A stretch of DNA of 57,223 nucleotides from Hyphomonadaceae bacterium (GTDB taxonomy: Bacteria > Pseudomonadota > Alphaproteobacteria > Caulobacterales > Aquidulcibacteraceae), in NCBI GenBank assembly GCA_022843225.1, contig JALHOC010000011.1, positions 1 to 57,223 of the forward strand, read 5' to 3'. The notes under the pieces were generated by a model. The model was given only the letters and a program-made list of their open reading frames with translations. It did not search any database and was not told the DNA's origin. Positions 42,748-51,086 of this stretch are shown piece after piece. Both the position numbers and the translations under genes were made by a program. Numbering within the stretch: the first letter of the stretch is position 1; each line of letters begins with the position of its first letter.

Positions 42748-42990
42748 TCATGAGCACGGCTCCCGTCCATCGTGCGGCCAGGTAAGGCGAAGCCACGGGG
42801 CATCCTCTGGGAGCATCCCGCGCCGCGCGAACACCCAGCTTTCCTTATCCAAGACCTCCTGGAAGACCTTGATGACGTTATGGCAGGCGTCGGCAAGTTC
42901 AGGCTTCCCATTGGCCTGAGCGACCTCGCTAAGTCGCGCGCGCATTCTAGCTACAATCCACGCCGCTTCGTCGTCCAAGTGTACAATCAT
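42748..42990 (-). CDS. Small hypothetical protein
   Basis: The 80-residue protein reads MIVHLDDEAAWIVARMRARLSEVAQANGKPELADACHNVIKVFQEVLDKES, then a shorter C-terminal piece. It is mainly helical. No family was recognised, and the start ATG 42990 has no strong ribosome-binding site. It could be a real small protein or part of a decayed region; the neighbours (a small membrane protein and a lipoprotein) give no clue. Confidence 0.45.
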   Translation of the reverse strand: MIVHLDDEAAWIVARMRARLSEVAQANGKPELADACHNVIKVFQEVLDKESWVFARRGMLPEDAPWLRLTWPHDGREPCS

Positions 42991-43095
42991 GCCGGTATTG
43001 TAGGCGCAATCTATCCCGCCGAAAGCCCGGAACGGCGCGTTCCTATCGCAGGTCTAGTGGGAGATCGCCAAAAGTTGCGCCAAGGCGCGCTTGCC

Positions 43096-43722
43096 CTACC
43101 CGCTCCCGCGCAGAGTCGACGCATCAAAGATCGTGATTTCGGAGCCCAGATTGATCGCGGCCACGCGATCTTCCGCGCCGCGCACGATTGTAAACACACG
43201 TTGGCCGTTTTCAGACGGCCCCCACACGCCGCAGGGCATATAGTCGGCCTCTGTCGCCTCGGTCGCGCTTCCGGCAGAAGCGATCAACGCGTCATAGGCG
43301 GCGCGCGCTTCACCTGTCGGCATGAACCGATAGTGACCAACCAAGTCAGCCATTTCCTCGAATTCGCAGGTCGCAGTCGCCGCGCCGGGCGAGGCCGCAC
43401 GCACGGCCGGGAGCACGGCGTTCAAGGGCTCCGTTTCGGCCTTCGTGAACAACACAATCACCGGTGCGCGCATCACGCCTTCGGGCGACTCCACCTCCCG
43501 GACGAAGCCCGGCAAGGCAGGATCGGCGACGAGACGATCGCGCGGGCAGGCAAAGCTCCACACCGAAACACCGGCGGATTGGACTTCACCCCAAACGCAC
43601 TCTGAAAAGGTCTCAGCGCGCGAAGCGTCTGGCGTAGGGTCTACGGCTGTTGGCGATTGCGGCGGAGCGCAAGCGGTCAAAGCCAACACGATGAGCGCCA
43701 AAGCGCCGAAATTCTGCGTCAT
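43096..43722 (-). CDS. Lipoprotein, unknown function
   Basis: The 208-residue protein has a lipobox LTAC (MTQNFGALALIVLALTACAPP, Cys18), a Pro/Asp-rich linker and a mature domain with cysteines in FSECVWGEV, WSFACPRD, ATCEFEEM and MPCGVWG. GAGGGG upstream fits ATG 43722 better than the earlier in-frame start at 43743. No family was recognised. Function unknown. Confidence 0.68.
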   Translation of the reverse strand: MTQNFGALALIVLALTACAPPQSPTAVDPTPDASRAETFSECVWGEVQSAGVSVWSFACPRDRLVADPALPGFVREVESPEGVMRAPVIVLFTKAETEPLNAVLPAVRAASPGAATATCEFEEMADLVGHYRFMPTGEARAAYDALIASAGSATEATEADYMPCGVWGPSENGQRVFTIVRGAEDRVAAINLGSEITIFDASTLRGSG

Positions 43723-43830
43723 GCGTAGCCCCTCGCGCATCAAAGATAGCTAGACCATATCGCGGACCCGCAGGGCTTGGAAGTGTCGGCCATTGGACAT
43801 TCAAGCTGAGACGCCGCTGTCCTGAATCAA

Positions 43831-43859
43831 AAAGGGCGCCGGTGGAACCGACGCCCTTC
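43831..43859 (-). terminator. Rho-independent terminator, minus strand
   Basis: A stem of AAGGGCG/CGCCCTT extended by CGGT/ACCG with one mismatch (43831-43859) is followed on the minus strand by TTTTTG. It lies directly after the two tandem peptide genes (43903-44118) and ends their transcript. Confidence 0.72.
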
Positions 43860-43902
43860 AGGCATTGTGCACTGTCATGAAAAACCTTCGAAGGTTGCGC
43901 CC

Positions 43903-43995
43903 TTAGGCGACGATGAGCGCGGCTTGGTTGAGCGTGGCCATCGCGACGGGGGCGAAAGCGATGCAAGCGGCGATCAGGCTGTAGAATTTGGTCAT
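43903..43995 (-). CDS. 30-residue exported-type peptide, tandem copy A
   Basis: The peptide reads MTKFYSLIAACIAFAPVAMA then TLNQAALIVA. Residues 1-20 are a short signal-like segment with an AxA site (Ala18-Met-Ala20), leaving a predicted 10-residue mature part. A strong GAGGAG ribosome-binding site lies about 8 bases before the ATG. It is 24/30 identical to copy B (44026-44118), which lies 30 bases upstream on the same strand. Terminator at 43831-43859 follows. An intact alternative is a single-TM micropeptide. Confidence 0.72.
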   Translation of the reverse strand: MTKFYSLIAACIAFAPVAMATLNQAALIVA

Positions 43996-44025
43996 TGGTC
44001 TAGCTCCTCTTCGTGGTTGGGCGGG

Positions 44026-44118
44026 TTACGCGACGATCTGGGCGGCTTGGTTCAAGGTGGCGAACGCGGCGGGGGCGAACACGGCCAGGGCGGCGATCAG
44101 GGAATAAAACTTGGTCAT
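44026..44118 (-). CDS. 30-residue exported-type peptide, tandem copy B
   Basis: The peptide reads MTKFYSLIAALAVFAPAAFA then TLNQAAQIVA. It has the same length as copy A and a ribosome-binding GGAG about 6 bases before the ATG. The predicted mature tail differs from copy A at one of ten positions (Gln instead of Leu at position 7), whereas the signal part has five differences. The pair is first in its transcription unit and divergent from the alpha/beta hydrolase gene at 44243. Confidence 0.72.
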   Translation of the reverse strand: MTKFYSLIAALAVFAPAAFATLNQAAQIVA

Positions 44119-44242
44119 TTGCGGCTCCGTTTGCTCTGTCTCGAACCATCCATCGATCCGATGAGTTGAACCTACCGGCGCCCCGACCGGGCCGCTGTGA
44201 CCGGGGGCACACCCGTGCCAAGATGCGGTCGGAGAGCGCACA

Positions 44243-45193
44243 ATGCGGCTTTGGATCTGGCTTGCGGGCTTCCTTCTCGTCCTGATCGGCGCTTGCGCTT
44301 TGATCGCCCTCCTCGCCGCGCACGATGTGGAGGCACGCCTCGCAACACTGCGCGCCGAGCAACAGATCGCGCAAACGCGCCACGGGCCGATCGCATACGC
44401 AAGCTGGGGCGAAGGCGAGCCAGTGCTCGTCATTCACGGCGCTGGCGGCGGCCATGACCAAGGGCGTCTTTTCGCGGAGGAGTTTGGCGGCGCGAACCAT
44501 CGTTGGGTATCGATCTCACGCTTCGGCTATCTCGGCACGCCGATGTCGGCGGACGCCTCCACGCCCGCGCAAGCGGACGCGATCGCTGACCTGCTCGATA
44601 CACTGGGTATCGAGCGCGCCTCGATCTTAGCCGTCTCGGGCGGCGTGCCGCCGGCTTTGCAACTCGCCGCGCTCCACCCTGACCGCGTCTCGCGTATGGC
44701 GCTCATCTCCTCTGCGCCGTTCACACCGTTCACGCCCCCGACTGAAGCGCGCCCCATTCCCGATTGGGTCTATCAGGCGCTGTTCGGCAATGACGCCGTC
44801 TACTGGCTCTTGGCGAAGATCAACCGGCGCGGGCTGGAAGCTGCCTTCGACGCACGCCCCGAGCTTCGCGAAGGGCTCTCCGCTGAAGAAGAACGCTTCC
44901 TTGAGCACTTGGTGGATGCGTTCTTGCCGGCCTCCGCGCGCATAGACGGCGTACGCAACGAAGGCGCGGCCATCAACCCCAACACATCATACGCCCTTGA
45001 AAGCATCACGACGCCAGCACTGATCATCCACGCCCGCGACGATCATCTGAACCAGTTCGCGATTGCCGAAGCGTTGGCTGCGCGGCTTCCACATGCTCAG
45101 TTCGCGCCGCTCCCCAGCGGCGGCCATTTGCTGCTCGGTCAGCACGAGAACGTGAAGACGCGCGTGGAGGCTTTCCTGCGCGATGAACCCTGA
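44243..45193 (+). CDS. Alpha/beta hydrolase
   Basis: The 316-residue protein begins with one TM or signal-anchor helix (WIWLAGFLLVLIGACALIALLAA). The hydrolase core follows: GPIAYASWGEGEPVLVIHGAGGGHDQG (oxyanion loop), ERASILAVSGGVPPALQLAALHPDRV (nucleophile Ser), ITTPALIIHARDDHLNQFAIAE (Asp) and FAPLPSGGHLLLGQHENVK (His). The nucleophile motif reads A-V-S-G-G rather than G-x-S-x-G. Substrate unknown. ATG 44243 has a weak GGAG-like site. Confidence 0.85.
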   Translation: MRLWIWLAGFLLVLIGACALIALLAAHDVEARLATLRAEQQIAQTRHGPIAYASWGEGEPVLVIHGAGGGHDQGRLFAEEFGGANHRWVSISRFGYLGTPMSADASTPAQADAIADLLDTLGIERASILAVSGGVPPALQLAALHPDRVSRMALISSAPFTPFTPPTEARPIPDWVYQALFGNDAVYWLLAKINRRGLEAAFDARPELREGLSAEEERFLEHLVDAFLPASARIDGVRNEGAAINPNTSYALESITTPALIIHARDDHLNQFAIAEALAARLPHAQFAPLPSGGHLLLGQHENVKTRVEAFLRDEP

Positions 45194-45217
45194 CACGTGT
45201 TTAAGTGCGTTGCGCTG

Positions 45218-45583
45218 CTAGCGCAGCCAAGCCTCGCGCAGCACAAAAGCGAGCGGCGCTAAAGCGATCAGATCGACGATCGCGATTGTTCGGAGTGAGC
45301 CTGCCGGCGCGCCAGAAAGCGCGTAAAGAACCAAGAAACTGATCACGCTGACGCCGGTAACGAGCGAGGCCGCGCGGCGCGCGTTTGGGTCTACCAATGC
45401 CAACACCGCGACCAGCACCACCGCCGCAAACAACGCGCCACGATGCGTCAGCAAAAGACTGATCGGGCCGTCGGACGGAACACCGTAAAGCCGCTCGGTC
45501 AGGCGCGGCGCGAAGGATACCAAAGCCGGCATGAGATGAATCAACGCCAGCGCCGCCCACGAGAGCTTGGTGATTATCTCCAT
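45218..45583 (-). CDS. Small multi-TM membrane protein
   Basis: The 121-residue protein has four hydrophobic segments: EIITKLSWAALALIHLMPALVSF, GALFAAVVLVAVLALVDP, AASLVTGVSVISFLVLYALSG and LRTIAIVDLIALAPLAFVL. Similar four-TM proteins are annotated in databases as phosphopantetheine adenylyltransferase, apparently in error; no catalytic motif of that enzyme is present. Function unknown. ATG 45583 is chosen since the upstream frame is not hydrophobic or conserved-looking. Confidence 0.65.
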   Translation of the reverse strand: MEIITKLSWAALALIHLMPALVSFAPRLTERLYGVPSDGPISLLLTHRGALFAAVVLVAVLALVDPNARRAASLVTGVSVISFLVLYALSGAPAGSLRTIAIVDLIALAPLAFVLREAWLR

Positions 45584-45640
45584 GCGCGCCCTCTTACTGA
45601 TCCAAGCCAACGCGCACAACCGAGAACGCTCACGCGCAAA

Positions 45641-45669
45641 CGCGCCGCCCTGATGCTCAGAGCGGCGCG
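45641..45669 (-). terminator. Possible terminator, minus strand
   Basis: An 8-bp stem CGCGCCGC / GCGGCGCG (45641-45648 and 45662-45669) with a 13-base loop lies between the OmpW stop and the small membrane protein gene. The following T-run on the minus strand is weak (TTTGCG), so it may only stabilise the mRNA. Confidence 0.35.
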
Positions 45670-45694
45670 CCATGGTGCAGTCTTTTTCAGCGCT

Positions 45695-46312
45695 TTAGAA
45701 GCGATAGCCGACCGACGCGGAGACCACCCACGGATCGATATCGACATCGTCATTGATCACTGTCGGCGGGGCGCCCGCCAAGGTGACCGTCGCATCCGTG
45801 TTGATCCAGAGGTGGCGTGCGTCGAGATTGAGCGCCCAGTGTTCGTCGAGGCGATAGTCGAAGCCGACCTGGAGCGCCCCGCCAACGGACGCATCATAGT
45901 CAACATCAACGCCTGCCGGCTGCTCATCGTCGATGAACGCCGTGTAGTTCACGCCGGCGCCGACATAGGGCTGGAACTGGCCAAAGTCGGTCCAGCGATA
46001 TTTCAGCGTCAGCGTCGGCGGGAAGTGCGTGACTTCACCGAGATCGAGCCCGCCTGTGGTCGCTACTTCGTGCGTGGCGATGCAGCAGAGCAGCTCCGCC
46101 GAGATGTTGTCATTGAAAAAGTACTCGATCTGCAACGATGGCACCCATTCGTCGGAGATATCGACATCGACTGGGCTGCCGCTTTCGTTCGGCAACACGC
46201 CCGAAACGCCGACCTTGATTTGCACATTCTCAAGCACGCCCGCTTGCGCTGGCGCGGCAAAAGCGAGGGCGGCGGCGAACGCCGCGCCCGCGAAGACTGC
46301 GAACTTTCTCAT
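45695..46312 (-). CDS. ompW: OmpW family outer membrane protein
   Basis: The 205-residue protein has a signal peptide (RKFAVFAGAAFAAALAFAAPAQA). The mature part is an eight-stranded beta-barrel of the OmpW type: VQIKVGVSGVLPNESG, VPSLQIEYFFNDNISAELLC, LTLKYRW, FQPYVGAGVNYTAFIDD and a C-terminal SVGYRF ending in Phe for BAM recognition. OmpW proteins carry small hydrophobic molecules and respond to stress. A probable terminator follows. Confidence 0.92.
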   Translation of the reverse strand: MRKFAVFAGAAFAAALAFAAPAQAGVLENVQIKVGVSGVLPNESGSPVDVDISDEWVPSLQIEYFFNDNISAELLCCIATHEVATTGGLDLGEVTHFPPTLTLKYRWTDFGQFQPYVGAGVNYTAFIDDEQPAGVDVDYDASVGGALQVGFDYRLDEHWALNLDARHLWINTDATVTLAGAPPTVINDDVDIDPWVVSASVGYRF

Positions 46313-46428
46313 CTGAACCCCCTTCTGATGGTCCTCAGATGTAGAGAATGACGGGGGCGTCAGGTTTGTGACTTGATCGCGATCAATCCCGCCCGCGACC
46401 TACGGGCGCAGCCTTTTTGGGGAAATAC

Positions 46429-46866
46429 CTAAGCTTCGTCGAACGGGCGCAAACGCAGCCGCCCAAGAAATTCGTTAAACGTCGGCGCGATGCGGATGGC
46501 CCGCGCCACGCCGCGCCCCCAGCATATGAAGTGGACGCTCCAAGCGTCTTTGCAGTCGAATACGAAGCGATTGTTGAACATGTCGTCCGCAAACGGGACG
46601 ATGGCCTCTGGAGCGAAATCGTCGTGCGTTCTTATGTCATCTAGAACCCGCTTTGCATCGAAAAACACGAACGGCAATTCATCGCCGGACTCAGTGCTAA
46701 TCATCAGGTCGCCATCCCGCGCTGTCGAAGCGCCATACAGACGCAAGAAGTCCTTATAGGCTTCGGGCAGGGCAAGGCCAATGGCCGCTTCGATGGCCAA
46801 GAGCTCTTCTGCGCTTGCGCTTGAAAAGCGTTCTCTAATCGGTTCGAGGATACTGAAGATGTTCAC
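46429..46866 (-). CDS. SMI1/KNR4 family protein
   Basis: The 145-residue protein has the SMI1/KNR4 pattern: EELLAIEAAIGLALPEAYKDFLRLYGAST near the start, GDLMISTESGDELPFVFFDAKRVLD in the middle and the final DNMFNNRFVFDCKD-type region (FNNRFVFDCKDAWSVHFICWGRGVARAIRIAPTFNEFL). In bacteria this fold is frequent in immunity proteins of polymorphic toxin systems. No toxin is adjacent. Its start overlaps the folM stop by 4 bases. The coding text looks less GC-rich than folM. Confidence 0.8.
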   Translation of the reverse strand: MNIFSILEPIRERFSSASAEELLAIEAAIGLALPEAYKDFLRLYGASTARDGDLMISTESGDELPFVFFDAKRVLDDIRTHDDFAPEAIVPFADDMFNNRFVFDCKDAWSVHFICWGRGVARAIRIAPTFNEFLGRLRLRPFDEA

Positions 46867-47612
46867 ATGAACGCCATGTCGCGATCATGCGAACGAAAAC
46901 GGCGGCCACTATCGACGTAGATTATCTGGCCGGTTACCGCATCGTTCTCCAAGAGGAAGCGCACGGCGTTCGCGACGTTTTCCGGCGTTGGCCCGCTGCG
47001 CAGTGGCGTGTCGGCGTGGAGGCGCTGGTAATCCGCCTCCGCCTGCCCTGGCGCCGGCAACACATAGCCGGGCGCCACCGCGTTGACGCGCACGCGAGGC
47101 GCCAGCGCCCGCGCCAACAACTCCGTCGCGCCCGCGAGCGCGTATTTAGACAGCGTATACGAGAAATGGTCCGGATACGGGTTGGCGAGCTTGAAATCGA
47201 GGAAGTTCACGACACACCCGCGCGCATCCTCTGGCAACGCCTCGGCAAACTCGCGCGCCAACAGTGCCGGCGTGTAGGCGTTCAACGCGATGTGGCGCTG
47301 CAGCGCCTCTTCGGTCAGCGTGTCGATGGTGTCGTGCTCGAACATCGCCGCGCAATTGACGAGCCCGACCAAAGGCCCTCCGGCCTTTTGCGTTGCGTGG
47401 GTGATGAGGCCATGACGCGCGGCCTTGTCGTTGAGATCGGCGCCGATCGTTTCAGCGCGCCCGCCATGGGCGGTGATCTCGGCGGCGACGTTTTGAGCGG
47501 CCTCGCCCGAAGTCGCATAATGGATGACGACGCCCCAGCCCGCGCGCGCCAGCTCCAAGGCGGTCGCGCGACCCAGGCGCTGGGCGGCGCCGGTGACAAG
47601 CGCCCATTTCAT
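46863..47612 (-). CDS. folM: SDR-family pteridine reductase, FolM-like
   Basis: The 249-residue short-chain dehydrogenase begins MKWALVTGAAQRLGRATALELARAGWGVVIHY. The TGxxxRLG form, with Arg12 instead of Gly, is typical of pteridine reductase/FolM rather than of generic SDRs. NCAAMFEHDT and YTLSKYALAGAT (YxxxK about 150) complete the site. FolM reduces dihydromonapterin or dihydrofolate. The gene follows folB with an ATG overlapping the folB stop region (4 bases), supporting the pterin role. Confidence 0.83.
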   Translation of the reverse strand: MKWALVTGAAQRLGRATALELARAGWGVVIHYATSGEAAQNVAAEITAHGGRAETIGADLNDKAARHGLITHATQKAGGPLVGLVNCAAMFEHDTIDTLTEEALQRHIALNAYTPALLAREFAEALPEDARGCVVNFLDFKLANPYPDHFSYTLSKYALAGATELLARALAPRVRVNAVAPGYVLPAPGQAEADYQRLHADTPLRSGPTPENVANAVRFLLENDAVTGQIIYVDSGRRFRSHDRDMAFM

Positions 47613-47974
47613 GGGCGTTCCCTGCGGATCGTCACCGCCACCAGGCCATCGCCCGACAGCACCGACGGCTTCTTCACCGTCACCTCCACCCAGCGCGCGC
47701 GCTGGCTCAGCGACAAACAATGCCCCGCCACCCGATCAGCGAGCGTCTCGATCAAGTGCGCGGGCTCGCCTAGGTCATCGCGAATGAAATGAATGATGCG
47801 ATCATAGTCCACCGTGGCGCCGATCCGATCATGCGCGACGTAGTTCGGCACATCGTCCAACGCCATTGCGACGCAGATGCGGACTTCCTGCGGCGCCGCG
47901 CGCTCGGGTTCAGGCACACCGACGCGCACCACGGCTTTTGCGTCGTCGATACGGAGAATATGGAGATCGCCCAT
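47609..47974 (-). CDS. folB: Dihydroneopterin aldolase-type protein
   Basis: The 121-residue protein has the FolB/FolX pattern: DDAKAVVRVGVPEPERAAPQEVRICVAMALDD..., NYVAHDRIGATVDYDRIIHFIRDDL (YxxI with the conserved Tyr) and PAHLIETLADRVAGHCLS. It converts dihydroneopterin to 6-hydroxymethyl-dihydropterin in folate synthesis, or epimerises dihydroneopterin. It forms an operon with folM. Some catalytic positions vary, so FolX-like activity cannot be excluded. Confidence 0.85.
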   Translation of the reverse strand: MGDLHILRIDDAKAVVRVGVPEPERAAPQEVRICVAMALDDVPNYVAHDRIGATVDYDRIIHFIRDDLGEPAHLIETLADRVAGHCLSLSQRARWVEVTVKKPSVLSGDGLVAVTIRRERP

Positions 47975-47989
47975 GGGCGACGACCCTAC

Positions 47990-48820
47990 TCAGCCAAAGG
48001 CGATAAGGCCAGCGCCAGCCGCCACGATGAACGCGCCGGCCCAACGGCGCAGACCCAAGCGTTCGCGCAGCAGGAAGAAGGCGATCAAGGCGCCCCACAC
48101 TACCGAGGTTTCACGCAACGCCGTCACTTGCGCGATGGGGGCGATGGTCTGCGCCCAGAGCACAAGGCCATAGCCAAGGAAGCTGATCACACCGATCGCG
48201 ATGCCGCGCCAAGGCGCGACCATGGCGTCGGGGATCAAGTACCCGCGCTTGCGCCACGCGGCGAAGGCGATCATCGGCACGCCCATAATGCCCGATGTCC
48301 AGGCGACATACACCAGCGCGTTGCCGCCAGCGCGCGCGCCGAGTGCGTCCACCAACGAATAGGATGCAATACAAAGCCCGATGCCAAGCGCCCACAACGT
48401 CGCTTTCAGCGGCGCACGCGGGCTTGCGCCCACGCAGAGCACGCCCAGCGAGACGAGTCCGATGCCGGCGATCTTTATAGGTGGGGGGATTTCTTGCACC
48501 GTCAGCGCGGCGCCGACCGCGACCAACACGGGCGCTGAGCCTCGTGACAGCGTATAGACATGGCTCATGTCGCCCGCGTCGTAGCCGCTGAACAAAGCAA
48601 ACCAATAGACAAGGTGGATCAGCACCGAGGCGATCAGATAGGGCCAGGCTTCGGGCGCCGGCGCGCCCCAGATCGCGGCGACGAACGCCCAGGTCAGCAC
48701 GCCGCCCACCGCAATGAGGAACGCGTCGGTGATGCGGTCGCTGCCGCCCTTCAAGGCCGCGTTCCAGCTGGCGTGGATAATCGCGGAGGCGATGGCGGCG
48801 GCGATGGCGAGAGGCGGCAT
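47990..48820 (-). CDS. EamA/DMT superfamily transporter
   Basis: The 276-residue membrane protein has ten TM segments in two EamA halves: PLAIAAAIASAIIHASWNAALKGGSDRITDAFLIAVGGVL, VYTLSRGSAPVLVAVGAALTVQEI, ATLWALGIGLCIASYSLVDALGARAGG and ETSVVWGALIAFFLLRERLGLRRWAGAFIVAAGAG. The repeated LRE...G.R.W.G pattern is typical. Drug, metabolite or amino-acid export is likely, but the substrate is unknown. It is upstream of folB on the same strand with a 16-base gap. Confidence 0.88.
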   Translation of the reverse strand: MPPLAIAAAIASAIIHASWNAALKGGSDRITDAFLIAVGGVLTWAFVAAIWGAPAPEAWPYLIASVLIHLVYWFALFSGYDAGDMSHVYTLSRGSAPVLVAVGAALTVQEIPPPIKIAGIGLVSLGVLCVGASPRAPLKATLWALGIGLCIASYSLVDALGARAGGNALVYVAWTSGIMGVPMIAFAAWRKRGYLIPDAMVAPWRGIAIGVISFLGYGLVLWAQTIAPIAQVTALRETSVVWGALIAFFLLRERLGLRRWAGAFIVAAGAGLIAFG

Positions 48821-48941
48821 AGGCACGTGCACTAAAGCACGATCCGTCGGGCGCGCGCCTCGCAAAAGCGCGCCTCCCCCAAAGGAAGGCTACCGCTACC
48901 GATCCACTATGCTAGGTCAGCGCCAAGCAATGAGGTTTCCC

Positions 48942-50162
48942 GTGAGTGAACGCGAATTCGAGATCGTCGTCTTTGGCGCAAGCGGCTTTACTGGCCGACT
49001 GGTGGCCGAACATCTGCTGAACGTCTATGGCGTCGGGCGGGATTTGAAGTGGGCGCTGGCGGGGCGGGATGTCGCCAAGCTCGAAGGCGTGCGCGCCGGC
49101 ATTGGCGCCCCCGCCACCCTGCCCATCCTGCGTGCAGACGCCAGCAATCCCCAATCGCTAGCCGATCTCGCGCAGCGTACCAAAACCATCATCACCACCG
49201 TCGGGCCCTATCAGCTCTATGGCGAACCACTGGTCGCCGCCTGCGCGCAAGCCGGGACCGATTATGTCGATCTCTGCGGCGAGCCCGCCTGGATGGCGGC
49301 GATGATCCCCAAATACGATCAAGCCGCCAAGCAAAGCGGCGCGCGCATCGTGTTCTCGTGCGGGTTTGATTCCATCCCGTTCGATCTCGGCGTCCATTTT
49401 TTGCAGCACCAAGCAGGCGAACGCTTCGGCGCGCCGTGCGTGCGCGTGCGGGGCCGCGTGCGCAAGATGAAGGGCGGCTTCTCCGGCGGTACGATGGCGA
49501 GCATGCTGGCGACCTTGGAAGCCGGCAAGCGCGACCCCAGCATCATCCGCACCATGACCAACCCGTACGCGTTGGCCTCTCCGCTTGAGACGCGCCAGCC
49601 GCGCGGCGACAGCGTGCTGCACGACGAAGACATCGGCGCTTGGGCGGCGCCCTTCGTGATGGCGCCCATCAACACCAAGAACGTGCATCGCTCCAATGCG
49701 TTGACCCAGTACGCTTATGGGCGTGACTTCACGTATGACGAAATGCAGACGATGGGCGCGGGGCCAGCCGGCGAACGCCGCGCGCGCGCCGCAATGAACC
49801 AATCGCGTCTGCAAATGGGATTGCTGATGTTTGCACCGACGCGCGCGCTCTTGCGTCGCTTTGCGCTGCCAAAGCCCGGACAAGGTCCCTCCAAGCATGA
49901 GCGCGAAACAGGCCTCTATGAAGTGCTGTTCGCGGGCGAGACCAAGGACGGGCGCAAGCTCCGCGCCGTGGTCAGCGGCGACAAGGATCCTGGTTACGGC
50001 TCCACCTCGAAGATGATTTCAGAAGCCGCGCTTTGCTTGACGCGCGATGTGACCCGCGACCAAACCGGCGGCGGGGTTTGGACACCGGCTGCAGCGATGG
50101 GCTCGGCGCTGATCGCGCGCTTGCAACTGAACGCAGGCCTGCGCTTCGGCTTGGAAAACTGA
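48942..50162 (+). CDS. Saccharopine dehydrogenase-like / trans-acting enoyl reductase family protein
   Basis: The 406-residue protein starts SEREFEIVVFGASGFTGRLVAEHLLNVYG, a Rossmann motif GASGFTG. TVGPYQLYGEPLVAACAQAGTDYVDLCGEPAWM and FSCGFDSIPFDLGVHFLQ are diagnostic of the saccharopine dehydrogenase NADP-binding/trans-acting enoyl reductase group, which reduces polyketide or lipid intermediates. Its true substrate is unknown. GAGG 7 bases upstream favours GTG 48942 over ATG 48930. It begins a three-gene operon with the 2-hydroxyacid dehydrogenase and RidA genes. Confidence 0.85.
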   Translation: MSEREFEIVVFGASGFTGRLVAEHLLNVYGVGRDLKWALAGRDVAKLEGVRAGIGAPATLPILRADASNPQSLADLAQRTKTIITTVGPYQLYGEPLVAACAQAGTDYVDLCGEPAWMAAMIPKYDQAAKQSGARIVFSCGFDSIPFDLGVHFLQHQAGERFGAPCVRVRGRVRKMKGGFSGGTMASMLATLEAGKRDPSIIRTMTNPYALASPLETRQPRGDSVLHDEDIGAWAAPFVMAPINTKNVHRSNALTQYAYGRDFTYDEMQTMGAGPAGERRARAAMNQSRLQMGLLMFAPTRALLRRFALPKPGQGPSKHERETGLYEVLFAGETKDGRKLRAVVSGDKDPGYGSTSKMISEAALCLTRDVTRDQTGGGVWTPAAAMGSALIARLQLNAGLRFGLEN

Positions 50163-50165
50163 GCC

Positions 50166-51086
50166 ATGAGCGAGAAAATCCCGGTTCTGGTTCACCCCCC
50201 GCTCGGCTTGTTTGAACTGCAACTCGGCGACTATGACGTCGTGCATTGGCCGACTGCGCGCACGGACATGCGCGTCGCCATCACCATCGGCCATGTCGGC
50301 ATCACGAACGCGATGATCGACGCACTGCCGCATCTGGGTTGCATCGTCTGCTTTGGCGTCGGCGTTGACGGCATCGATCTTGGGTATGCGCGCCAACGCG
50401 GCATCGCCATCACGCATGGGCGCGAGATTAATCACGAAGATGTCGCCGATGTCGCCATGGGTCATATCATCGCCACCGCGCGCATGTTCTCATTAGGGGA
50501 GCGCACCTTGCGTGAAGGCAAGTGGACGCCCCCGCTCGCGGTGCCGCCACAGCGGCGTTTACGCGGCATGAAGCTCGGCATTGTCGGCTTCGGCGCAATC
50601 GGCCAAGCGATCGCCGCACGCGCCATTGGGTTCGGGCTGGAGATCAGATGGTTTGGCCCGCGCGAGAAGCCGGACGTCGCGTTCGGGTACGAACCCGATC
50701 TCCTGAAGCTCGCGGACTGGGCGGATGTTCTGGCCGTCGCCGCGCGCGGGGACCAAACGGGGCTCATCAGCGCCGAGGTAATCAAGGCGCTCGGACCCCA
50801 AGGCACGCTTGTGAACATCTCACGCGGCAATGTGATCGATGAAGATGCATTGATCGCCGCCCTGAAATCCGGCGCGCTGGGCGCGGCTGGCTTGGATGTG
50901 TTTCAGGAAGAACCGACACCGCCCGCGCGTTGGGCCGACGTGCCGAACTGCACGCTCACGCCACATTTAGGCGGCGGCACGCGCGAGGCGCTTTATGCGG
51001 GCTCGCAAAACGTGCTGGGCAATCTGCGCGCGTTTCTCGCCGGCGCGCCGCTGCTGACGCCGCTCGCATCAAGGACAGGACAATGA
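50166..51086 (+). CDS. 2-hydroxyacid dehydrogenase (hydroxypyruvate/glyoxylate reductase type)
   Basis: The 306-residue NAD(P)-dependent enzyme has the D-isomer-specific dehydrogenase layout. VGFGAIGQAIAARAIGFGLEIRWFGPREK is the Rossmann glycine motif. VNISRGNVIDEDALIAALKSGALGAAGLDVFQEEP and LTPHLGGGTREA give the catalytic Arg, Glu and His regions. It reduces glyoxylate, hydroxypyruvate or a related 2-ketoacid. It starts 3 bases after the upstream stop, and the RidA ATG overlaps its TGA. Confidence 0.92.
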   Translation: MSEKIPVLVHPPLGLFELQLGDYDVVHWPTARTDMRVAITIGHVGITNAMIDALPHLGCIVCFGVGVDGIDLGYARQRGIAITHGREINHEDVADVAMGHIIATARMFSLGERTLREGKWTPPLAVPPQRRLRGMKLGIVGFGAIGQAIAARAIGFGLEIRWFGPREKPDVAFGYEPDLLKLADWADVLAVAARGDQTGLISAEVIKALGPQGTLVNISRGNVIDEDALIAALKSGALGAAGLDVFQEEPTPPARWADVPNCTLTPHLGGGTREALYAGSQNVLGNLRAFLAGAPLLTPLASRTGQ

